Made by a program: the position numbers and the translations under genes
Assembly: GCA_016184205.1 (NCBI GenBank)
Contig: JACPDD010000038.1
Location: forward strand, 1 to 8,627
Direction of reading: 5' to 3'
DNA from: Candidatus Levyibacteriota bacterium
GTDB taxonomy: Bacteria > Patescibacteriota > Microgenomatia > Levybacterales > UBA12049
DNA length: 8,627 nucleotides
In this document: one piece after another, positions 1 to 5,798 of the stretch
Position numbering within the stretch: position 1 is the first letter of the stretch
How the letters are laid out: the number at the start of each line of letters is the position of its first letter
The notes under the pieces: generated by a model
The model's input: the letters and a program-made list of their open reading frames with translations, nothing else
Database searches by the model: none
Told to the model about the DNA's origin: nothing

Positions 1-225
1 GAAACTGAGAAGAAAGATGAAATAATAAAAGAGATTGAGAAGATATATGGAGATGGTAAGAAAGAATACATAGATGGCCTTTCGGTAGAATATGATAAGT
101 GGAGATTTAATTTGAGAAAGTCGAACACAGAGCCGTTCTTGCGGCTCAATTTAGAAGCAAAATCCAGCGAGCTCATGGTGGAAAAAAGAGATGAAATGGT
201 AAGTTTAATAAAAAGCTATGGATAA
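1..225 (+). CDS. manB: Phosphomannomutase/phosphoglucomutase, C-terminal end (partial, 5' end outside window)
   Basis: Frame 1 is open from the left edge to a TAA at 223-225 and encodes the last 74 residues. The segment RKSNTEPFLRLNLEA is the hallmark phosphate-binding loop of domain 4 in the alpha-D-phosphohexomutase superfamily (RxSNTEPxxRxxxEA). It binds the sugar phosphate while domains 1-3, here off-window, carry the phosphoserine and metal site. A helical tail ending in SLIKSYG closes the protein, as usual in the family. The enzyme interconverts hexose-6-phosphate and hexose-1-phosphate in the cytoplasm. Its stop codon lies inside the start of the next gene (8-bp overlap), and that gene makes mannose-6-P/fructose-6-P, so the two are very probably co-transcribed and translationally coupled. 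Specificity for mannose versus glucose cannot be read from this fragment; the symbol is by context. Phosphoglucosamine mutase is less likely because of the SNTEP loop and the neighbour. Confidence 0.88.
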   Translation, partial: ETEKKDEIIKEIEKIYGDGKKEYIDGLSVEYDKWRFNLRKSNTEPFLRLNLEAKSSELMVEKRDEMVSLIKSYG

Positions 226-1213
226 TATTGATAAGTCTAATTTTAGGCAGTTTATTCTGGATGTGCCTAAGAGTTTTGAAGTTGGGTTAAATCTTGCTAA
301 AAATATAAAAGTTGACGGAAATTTTGAAAGCGTAACTGTTTCAGGAATGGGAGGCTCTGCTCTTCCTGCAAATCTACTTAGAACTTACTTAAATGACCTT
401 TTTAAAATACATATCAATCGCTCCTACTTACTTCCTTCTGAAGCATACAACAATTCGCTCAATTTTATAGCGTCGTATTCTGGAAATACGGAAGAGACAA
501 TAAGTTCACTTGAAAAGGCGCGTTCGGCAGGTTTAAAATTCGTAGGATTATCAAGCGGAGGTCGCGTCGAAGAGTTATGTAGAAAGTACGGCGCGCCCCA
601 TATAAAGCTTCCGCTTCCCTACCCAAATTTTCAACCTAGAATGGGAACCGGATATTTTTTTGGCGCCATGCTTGCGCTTCTTATAAATCAGGGGCTAGTT
701 CCCGATACAACTTCTGAACTTAAAGCGCAAGCCACAAAACTTGAGTCGAGCATGAATGATTTCGAAGAAAGAGGAAAATCACTTGCTAAAAAATTGGTTG
801 GAAAAACTCCTGTTATATACTCTTCTCCAAAATTCAAGCCTGTTGCCATGGTTTGGAAAATTAAAATAAATGAAAATGCAAAAACTCCTGCTTTTTGGAA
901 TTTTCTTCCCGAAATGGATCACAATGAATTGGTCGGGTTCACAAATCCGCAGGGAAAATTCTTCGCAGTTATGCTAAGAGACAATGAAGACGACTCTCGC
1001 AATTTTAGAAGATACGGTGCTACTGCTAAGTTGCTTTCGGAAAAAGGAATAGATAGCGAAATTATTGACATGGAGGGCTCAGATGCTTTCTATAAAATGT
1101 TTGCCTCCATTGCTATTTCGGACTGGACATCATACCACTTAGCTCTTTTGTACAATCAGGATCCGACTCCTGTTAATATGGTAGAAGACCTCAAGAAAAT
1201 CCTCATCTCCTAG
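218..1213 (+). CDS. Bifunctional phosphoglucose/phosphomannose isomerase (SIS fold)
   Basis: This 331-aa cytoplasmic enzyme is expected to interconvert glucose-6-P or mannose-6-P with fructose-6-P. It belongs to the small double-SIS family known from crenarchaea and many bacteria lacking the classical large Pgi. Visible motifs are GMGGSALP at 43-50 (first phosphate loop), SYSGNTEET at 86-94 (Ser/Thr cluster binding phosphate), PRMGTGYFFG with Arg141, NENAKTPAF with Glu219, and PEMDHNELVGF with His235. Glu and His are 16 residues apart, as are the catalytic Glu203/His219 described for the Pyrobaculum enzyme. A lysine pair (326-327) near the C-terminus fits the remaining catalytic Lys. Length is typical. 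The ATG is chosen because the protein then begins at the usual point ahead of the first SIS domain. It overlaps the upstream mutase stop by 8 bp and has no Shine-Dalgarno sequence, so coupled translation is likely. Confidence 0.93.
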   Translation: MDNIDKSNFRQFILDVPKSFEVGLNLAKNIKVDGNFESVTVSGMGGSALPANLLRTYLNDLFKIHINRSYLLPSEAYNNSLNFIASYSGNTEETISSLEKARSAGLKFVGLSSGGRVEELCRKYGAPHIKLPLPYPNFQPRMGTGYFFGAMLALLINQGLVPDTTSELKAQATKLESSMNDFEERGKSLAKKLVGKTPVIYSSPKFKPVAMVWKIKINENAKTPAFWNFLPEMDHNELVGFTNPQGKFFAVMLRDNEDDSRNFRRYGATAKLLSEKGIDSEIIDMEGSDAFYKMFASIAISDWTSYHLALLYNQDPTPVNMVEDLKKILIS

Positions 1214-1215
1214 GC

Positions 1216-1244
1216 TTGATAAATTTTTCAAATAATTTCATAAT
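1216..1244 (+). promoter_or_regulatory. Sigma70-type promoter for the PEP-synthase-like gene
   Basis: TTGATA (1216-1221) is followed after exactly 17 bp by CATAAT (1239-1244). Only 8 nt separate the -10 box from the ATG at 1253, so a start point 6-8 nt downstream of the -10 gives an mRNA with essentially no leader. No Shine-Dalgarno sequence is present. The -35 starts 3 bp after the isomerase stop codon. Confidence 0.65.
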
Positions 1245-1252
1245 ATTTATAT

Positions 1253-2320
1253 ATGACAGCTGTTCAGAGATTTGTCGTGGATTTAAAAAATGCGGACGAA
1301 GATAGCGCTCTTCATGGAAAACTAGGAGCAGAGCTTTCCACCCTTGCTTTACTTGGAATAAATATTCCGAGCGGGTTTGTTATTACCACCGAAACCTACA
1401 TTAAATTCTTGGAAGCAAATAACTTAAAGCAAAAAATAAGGCACTTGATGGTTCATTTTGACAAGAATGACAAGAAAATGGCGGAGCATATTAAAAATAA
1501 TATTCTTAAGGCCAACATCCCAGATGACGTATTAACTTGGATATTTAGCTACTACAGGAGCCTTGGTTGGAAAGACAGCGAGGCTTCGCTTTTTCCCTCT
1601 CCTACCGATCCGTATCTGAGGCTCGCAGTGAAAACAAATATTAAAGGCGAGGCTATTCTTATTCAATGTATTAAAGAAATTTGGGCAAGTTTTTTTGAGC
1701 ATGATTTACTTATGCATCGGCTTCATCGGAATTTAAGTCATTTCAGAACCGGCGTTGCAATAATAGTTCAAAAAAACCTGTATCCGCAAAAATCAGGTTA
1801 TATCCAACATGGAGATATTGTCCTCGCTAAGGGTCCGACCCTGCTGGAAAGGGAAGAAAAGGAACTTCGAAGAATAGAAGAAATGATTGCTTCTGAATAC
1901 TTTTTCCTAAAAAAGACAAACTGGATAATTTCCAAAGGTAAAATTTATATAGTTGGTATTAGTCCCGCTACAGATACTCAAGCTAAAGAAGAATCAGCGC
2001 CAACAAGACCAACAGGGAGAATTGTAACAGGAGTGCTAAAAGTGATAAACAATAAAAAAGATATGGAAGGAATAAAAAGCGATGATATATTGGTGCTTGA
2101 AGCTTTAAAAAATTACGACGACATCAAAGCTTTAAGGCATGCTAGGGCGCTTGTTGTAAGCACAGGGATAAATAACCCACATATGGAATTGGTACTTGAT
2201 AAGATGGGATTTCCCGTGGTTGTAGACCGCTCGGTAAAAAACAAACTAAGAAATGGGATGGTTGTAACCGTTGATGCTACTAGGGGAAGGGTGTACCAAG
2301 GAGAATTCCGCTTAGACTAA
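1253..2320 (+). CDS. Compact PEP-synthase/PPDK-like protein lacking the ATP-grasp core and the PEP-binding barrel
   Basis: This 355-aa protein is built from pieces of phosphoenolpyruvate synthase (normally about 750-800 aa). Residues 22-53 (GKLGAEL, then GINIPSGFVITTETYIKFL) match the N-terminal GGKNASLGEM...VPPGFATTADAYRxFL segment. Residues 122-172 (LRLAVKT, IKEIWASFFEH, FRTGVAIIVQK) match the following strand and helix, but the nucleotide-binding stretch VRSSATAEDLPxASFAGQQ is missing between them. The GLGE loop is also absent. WIISKGKIYIVGISPAT corresponds to the end of the ATP-grasp domain (canonically GxxYILQSRP), with the key Gln-Ser-Arg altered. Residues 255-353 are a PEP-utilizer mobile domain; His310 in NPHMELVLDKMGFPVV aligns with the phospho-histidine of GGxTCHAAIxARELGIPAV, although the surrounding GGxTC is lost. 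The C-terminal barrel is absent, so normal PEP synthesis is unlikely. A regulatory or phospho-carrier role is possible. It overlaps lexA tail to tail by 9 bp. Confidence 0.75.
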   Translation: MTAVQRFVVDLKNADEDSALHGKLGAELSTLALLGINIPSGFVITTETYIKFLEANNLKQKIRHLMVHFDKNDKKMAEHIKNNILKANIPDDVLTWIFSYYRSLGWKDSEASLFPSPTDPYLRLAVKTNIKGEAILIQCIKEIWASFFEHDLLMHRLHRNLSHFRTGVAIIVQKNLYPQKSGYIQHGDIVLAKGPTLLEREEKELRRIEEMIASEYFFLKKTNWIISKGKIYIVGISPATDTQAKEESAPTRPTGRIVTGVLKVINNKKDMEGIKSDDILVLEALKNYDDIKALRHARALVVSTGINNPHMELVLDKMGFPVVVDRSVKNKLRNGMVVTVDATRGRVYQGEFRLD

Positions 2321-2941
2321 GAACTTTCTTACAACTCCAACTACTTTTCCCTGGATAGCAAGAGTTGACGGATAAATTGGCTCCATTGTTGAATTTGCGG
2401 GTTTTAGAACTACCCTACCATCTTCTTTGTAAAACTTCTTAAGCGTTGCCAAATTATCATCTACAATAGCAACTACAATGTCTCCGTTGACTGCTTCTGA
2501 CACTTTTTCCACAACTACATAATCGCCGTCCAAAATTGCGTCTTCAATAAGCGAACTTCCTTTGACCTGAAGCACATAAGCCGTATGCTTTCCGGAAATC
2601 ATTGACGCTGACACAGGGAAAGATGCATTTGGGTCTTGGTGGGGTTCAAGAGGCCTCCCAGCCGCTATATAACCCATGAGAGGCAGGTCAACAGAGGTTT
2701 TGCCGCTTAAATGAGAATAAGCCTTTTCCTCGATAATTTTTAAAACTCTTGTGTTTCCATCAACCTTTTGAATATAACCTTTGTCAACTAGAGACTTAAT
2801 TAGGGCATGAATAGTGGACTTAGCTTTGTGTCCGGTTGCTTCTGCAATTTCACCAAGAGTTGGAGAATATCCGTATTGTCTTTGAAACTGCGCAAGATAC
2901 TCTAGCACCTCCCTTTCCTTTCTGTACAAAACTCCTGCCAT
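2312..2941 (-). CDS. lexA: LexA repressor (SOS regulator, self-cleaving S24 peptidase)
   Basis: This 209-aa protein is full length for the family. The N-terminal winged helix-turn-helix is clear: YGYSPTLGEIAEATGHKAKS (24-43) followed by TIHALIKSLVDKGYIQK matches the operator-reading domain. The self-cleavage site is Ala94-Gly95 in MGYIAAGRPLEP. The catalytic Ser130 lies in VKGSSLIEDAILDGDYVVV (canonical VKGxSMIDAGIxDGD), and Lys168 in ATLKKF is the general base. All residues for RecA-stimulated autocleavage are therefore present and the protein should be a working SOS switch. It diverges from uvrB, a standard SOS target, and its own promoter carries an inverted repeat over the -35 box, which suggests autoregulation. 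The ATG is supported by the promoter ending 8 nt upstream. The 3' end overlaps the PEP-synthase-like gene by 9 bp. Confidence 0.95.
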   Translation of the reverse strand: MAGVLYRKEREVLEYLAQFQRQYGYSPTLGEIAEATGHKAKSTIHALIKSLVDKGYIQKVDGNTRVLKIIEEKAYSHLSGKTSVDLPLMGYIAAGRPLEPHQDPNASFPVSASMISGKHTAYVLQVKGSSLIEDAILDGDYVVVEKVSEAVNGDIVVAIVDDNLATLKKFYKEDGRVVLKPANSTMEPIYPSTLAIQGKVVGVVRKFLV

Positions 2942-2949
2942 ATTAATAA

Positions 2950-2979
2950 TTTATACGAAAATTAGAAGAACTTTGTCAA
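2950..2979 (-). promoter_or_regulatory. lexA promoter
   Basis: On the - strand a perfect TTGACA (2974-2979) is followed after 18 bp by TATAAA (2950-2955); shifting by one base gives GTATAA with 17-bp spacing. The -10 box ends 8 nt before the lexA ATG at 2941, so the transcript should be leaderless or nearly so. There is no Shine-Dalgarno sequence. This is the strongest -35 box in the window and is overlapped by an inverted repeat. Confidence 0.75.
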
Positions 2980-2988
2980 GAGGACAAA
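2972..2988. promoter_or_regulatory. Inverted repeat TTTGTC-N5-GACAAA, candidate LexA operator
   Basis: The 17-bp element has perfect 6-bp arms (2972-2977 and 2983-2988) with a 5-bp spacer. The left arm overlaps the lexA -35 hexamer (2974-2979), where a bound dimer would block RNA polymerase. The half-site sequence TTGTCCT (2981-2987 on the - strand) recurs at 3072-3078 immediately before the uvrB ATG. It is neither the E. coli (CTG-N10-CAG) nor the Bacillus (GAAC-N4-GTTC) box. Assignment to LexA is inferred from position and symmetry only. Confidence 0.45.
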
Positions 2989-2998
2989 CAGTATCAAC

Positions 2999-3047
2999 TC
3001 GAAGTTCGCAAATCGCAAATCGACGAGCGAAAAGCGACAGGCGATAA
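2999..3047. repeat. Seven-unit degenerate heptamer array (xCGxnnn)
   Basis: Seven consecutive 7-bp units begin at 2999, 3006, 3013, 3020, 3027, 3034 and 3041. They are TCGAAGT, TCGCAAA (twice), TCGACGA, GCGAAAA, GCGACAG and GCGATAA. CG is invariant at unit positions 2-3, position 1 is T then G, position 4 is A or C, and the last three bases vary. The left half carries TCGC and the right half GCGA, so an imperfect hairpin (TTCGC with GCGAA) could also form. The array occupies the upstream region of the uvrB promoter. There is no ORF here and no T-tract that would suggest a terminator. Confidence 0.7.
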
Positions 3048-3058
3048 ACATTTTAGTC

Positions 3059-3069
3059 TGTGCTAAAAT
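3059..3069 (+). promoter_or_regulatory. uvrB extended -10 promoter
   Basis: TGTGCTAAAAT contains TG-C-TAAAAT, an extended -10 element with hexamer at 3064-3069. The hexamer ends 9 nt before the uvrB ATG at 3079, predicting a leader of only a few nt or none. The -35 position at 17-bp spacing (3041-3046, GCGATA) is poor and falls inside the heptamer array, consistent with reliance on the TG extension. The half-site TTGTCCT lies between the -10 and the ATG. Confidence 0.6.
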
Positions 3070-3078
3070 AGTTGTCCT

Positions 3079-5085
3079 ATGAATTTTCAACTCGTTTCCC
3101 CTTTTAAGCCAACAGGAGATCAGCCGCAGGCAATTAGAAAGCTAACGGATAATTACAAGAAGGGCGTTAAACACCAGGTTCTTCTCGGCGTAACCGGAAG
3201 CGGAAAAACCTTCACCATGGCAAATATTATCCAAAATGTACAAAAGCCCACTCTGGTCATTTCCCATAACAAAACTTTAGCCGGACAACTTTATCAGGAA
3301 TTTAAAGAGTTTTTTCCAAACAACGCTGTTTCCTACTTTGTTTCATATTATGACTACTATCAGCCGGAAGCCTACATTGCCCACTCAGATACCTATATAG
3401 AAAAAGAGGTTGAGATAAATCAGGAAATTGACAAATTACGGCTTTTTGCAACCACAAACCTTATGACAAGAAAAGACGTAATAGTTGTTGCATCGGTTTC
3501 CTGTATTTATAACATTGGTTCCCCTGCCGAATATGGAAAATTTATACTGGAGTTAAAACCCGGATTAAAACTGTCACTTAGAGATATTCAGCTGCGTCTT
3601 GTGGATTTGCAATACGAAAAAAATGACTACTCATTTCAAAGAGGAACTTTTAGGCTTAGGGGGAATTCAATTGACTTACTCCCCTCTTATTCTGACTCAG
3701 CAGTTAAGATACAGACAGACAGCGACAAAATTACAGCTATTTACGAGTTTGATCCTTTAACTGGCGAAAAAACTAAAAATCTTAATTATGGTACGGTTAT
3801 TTATCCTGCTAAGCATTTCATGACAGACCCAGCAAATTATGGCAGTGTTTTTACTCAAATTAGAAAAGATTTAGCTATGCGAACTGACAAATTGCGAAAA
3901 GCGAACAAACTTCTGGAAGCCGACAGGCTGACAAAAAGAGTTAGGTACGATTTGGACATGATTAGAGAAGTAGGTTACGTAAATGGCATTGAAAACTATT
4001 CCAGATATTTTGACGGAAGGAAGCCTGGACAGCCACCTTTTTCTCTTCTTGATTACTTTGAACAAGCATCGGACGATTTTCTAACCATTATTGACGAGTC
4101 GCACATGACTTTGCCTCAAATAAGAGGTATGTACAACGGAGACAGGGCAAGGAAAGAAGTTCTTGTTAACTACGGTTTTAGACTCCCTTCCGCGTTTGAC
4201 AACAGGCCGCTTAGATACGATGAATTCATGCAAAGAGTTCATAAAAGTGTGTATGTGAGTGCGACTCCCAACGAGTATGAAATTTCCCTGGCAAAAGAAT
4301 TTCCCGACGCAATTGCAGAACAGCTTATAAGACCAACCGGTCTTGTAGACCCAAAAGTATCGGTGAGACCTACAAAAGGGCAAATTGACGACTTAATTAA
4401 AGAAATAGAAAAGCGTGCAAAAAAAGGCGAGCGGACTTTGGTTACCACGCTAACAAAAAGAATGGCTGAAGATTTAACCACATACCTTGCAGAGAGAGAC
4501 GTTAAGGTGGCTTATCTTCATTCGGACATTGAAACTTTGGATAGGCAAGATGTGATAGATGCATTAAGAAGCGGAGAGCACGATGTTATTGTAGGAATTA
4601 ATTTACTGTGGGAAGGACTTGACTTACCGGAAGTGTCACTTGTTGCAATACTTGATGCTGATAAGGAAGGATTTTTACGTAGTCGAACATCGCTCGTTCA
4701 AACTATGGGAAGAGCAGCCAGAAATATGGATGGAGAAGTAATCATGTATGCGGATATGGAAACAGGTTCAATGAGAGAAGCTATAAAAGAGGTTGAAAGG
4801 CGCAGACAAGTGCAAATTGGTTATAATAAGAAGCACGGAATCACTCCTCAATCAATTCGAAAAACAATAAGAGCAAAACTTGTTGAACGGGAGAAGGAAG
4901 AGAAAAATCTTAACATAGATTTTCTGCTTGAAATGGGAAATAAGGAAGTTTTACTGCCGGATGAAAGAGAAACAGTAATTAAGAGATTGAGCAGCGAAAT
5001 GAGACATGCAGCAAAAGATTTGGACTTTGAAACCGCAGCCCTTCTTCGCGACCGCATCCGATTTATAAAAACCAGCCAGTCCTAG
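3079..5085 (+). CDS. uvrB: UvrABC excinuclease subunit B
   Basis: This 668-aa protein has normal UvrB length. UvrB is the damage-verifying helicase-like subunit: loaded on DNA by UvrA, it forms the pre-incision complex and recruits UvrC in nucleotide excision repair. Walker A is GVTGSGKT (37-44). The damage-probing beta-hairpin begins in the Tyr-rich YYDYYQPEAYI (about 90-100) and continues through DTYIEKEVEINQEIDKLR. Walker B is DESH (339-342). Helicase motifs V and VI are seen as GINLLWEGLDLPEV and QTMGRAARN (541-549). A C-terminal UVR domain for UvrC contact is present (about 634-666, with HAAKDLDFETAALLRDRIR). The start MNFQLVSPFKPTGDQPQAI fits the family N-terminus. Divergence from lexA and the candidate half-site at its start suggest SOS control. 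The 3' end overlaps the convergent coiled-coil gene by 23 bp. Confidence 0.98.
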   Translation: MNFQLVSPFKPTGDQPQAIRKLTDNYKKGVKHQVLLGVTGSGKTFTMANIIQNVQKPTLVISHNKTLAGQLYQEFKEFFPNNAVSYFVSYYDYYQPEAYIAHSDTYIEKEVEINQEIDKLRLFATTNLMTRKDVIVVASVSCIYNIGSPAEYGKFILELKPGLKLSLRDIQLRLVDLQYEKNDYSFQRGTFRLRGNSIDLLPSYSDSAVKIQTDSDKITAIYEFDPLTGEKTKNLNYGTVIYPAKHFMTDPANYGSVFTQIRKDLAMRTDKLRKANKLLEADRLTKRVRYDLDMIREVGYVNGIENYSRYFDGRKPGQPPFSLLDYFEQASDDFLTIIDESHMTLPQIRGMYNGDRARKEVLVNYGFRLPSAFDNRPLRYDEFMQRVHKSVYVSATPNEYEISLAKEFPDAIAEQLIRPTGLVDPKVSVRPTKGQIDDLIKEIEKRAKKGERTLVTTLTKRMAEDLTTYLAERDVKVAYLHSDIETLDRQDVIDALRSGEHDVIVGINLLWEGLDLPEVSLVAILDADKEGFLRSRTSLVQTMGRAARNMDGEVIMYADMETGSMREAIKEVERRRQVQIGYNKKHGITPQSIRKTIRAKLVEREKEEKNLNIDFLLEMGNKEVLLPDERETVIKRLSSEMRHAAKDLDFETAALLRDRIRFIKTSQS

Positions 5086-5758
5086 TAGCTTGAACTGCAT
5101 CCCTCGCTCTTCGCTCCACTTGATAAGGCAATGTATTATTTCTTAATCTTGAAGCAGACTCTTCGCCAAGCGCATTTTTAATATTGTCATTTATTGATGC
5201 ACCTCTGATTATCGGAATCCTGTGACTGTGACCACTTATTTGGGAAGACAATAGCTCTGTTGTATATTCTTGCGACTCGTTTATTGTATTGAATCTTATT
5301 CCAACCCATTCGCTACGAACTTTTTTGGGTACATTAATCCAGTATCTATCTTCCACCATCATTTCGATTGAATAGCGTACAGAAGTACGAAGTTCTTTAT
5401 GCGCTGGTACTTTGTATTCCACTACCAACTTAACTTCTTGGGAAACAGGATCCCCTATTTTAGTAGCTAATAATTGTTCGGACGTGATCGTTCCGGATTT
5501 CCATAGTCTTGCTTTAATATCTTGAAGTAGAGAAGGGACTCCGTTGGTTATAACTATTGCATCAAGTGCCGAGCTTGCTCTCTGATTATACTCGGCAAGT
5601 TGCTGTTGCTTGACTCTTTCAGCAACTTTAGCCTCTTGCGATATCCTTGCCTGTCTTTGTCTTTCCTGTTCAGTCAGCAATTTCTCTGATTCAACTGCTA
5701 ATCTTGCTTGTTCTCTTTCACCTTGCACTTGTCCAATAAATTTTTCAAGCCATGACAT
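5063..5758 (-). CDS. Unrecognised coiled-coil protein, 231 aa
   Basis: I do not recognise this family. Residues about 11-60 are rich in Glu, Gln, Arg and Lys with Ala/Leu spacing (for example EKLLTEQERQRQARISQEAK) and should form one long helix or coiled coil. Residues 65-105 look helical. From about 107 the sequence alternates like beta strands (VKLVVEYKVPAH, SVRYSIEMMVEDRYWINVP, WVGIRFNTI) and ends with a basic helical segment (YQVERRARDAVQATRTG). No signal peptide, transmembrane segment or metal-binding Cys cluster is visible, so it is probably a cytoplasmic oligomer. A near-consensus promoter lies just upstream and its -10 ends 9 nt before this ATG, which supports both expression and the start. 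It follows the DUF763 gene by 40 bp and overlaps the uvrB 3' end by 23 bp. Placement suggests, but does not show, a nucleic-acid role. Confidence 0.75.
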   Translation of the reverse strand: MSWLEKFIGQVQGEREQARLAVESEKLLTEQERQRQARISQEAKVAERVKQQQLAEYNQRASSALDAIVITNGVPSLLQDIKARLWKSGTITSEQLLATKIGDPVSQEVKLVVEYKVPAHKELRTSVRYSIEMMVEDRYWINVPKKVRSEWVGIRFNTINESQEYTTELLSSQISGHSHRIPIIRGASINDNIKNALGEESASRLRNNTLPYQVERRARDAVQATRTGWFL

Positions 5759-5767
5759 AACGGATGG

Positions 5768-5796
5768 ATTATAAATCAGTCATATCGATGAGTCAA
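5768..5796 (-). promoter_or_regulatory. Promoter of the coiled-coil gene
   Basis: On the - strand TTGACT (5791-5796) is followed after exactly 17 bp by a consensus TATAAT (5768-5773). Nine nt separate the -10 from the ATG at 5758, again predicting an almost leaderless mRNA. The -35 box starts two bases past the DUF763 stop codon, so this gene can be expressed independently of the upstream gene. Confidence 0.75.
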
Positions 5797-5798
5797 AT

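Noticed and set aside
3000..3008. CGAAGTTCG as a Bacillus-type LexA box
   Set aside because: The Bacillus box needs GAAC-N4-GTTC; this odd-length palindrome lacks the spacing and is explained by the first two heptamer units.
3871..5057. Four - strand open frames inside uvrB (3871-4065, 4081-4383, 4239-4481, 4848-5057)
   Set aside because: They are antisense to a complete conserved uvrB, have no recognisable domains and low-complexity Ser/Phe-rich translations typical of shadow frames.
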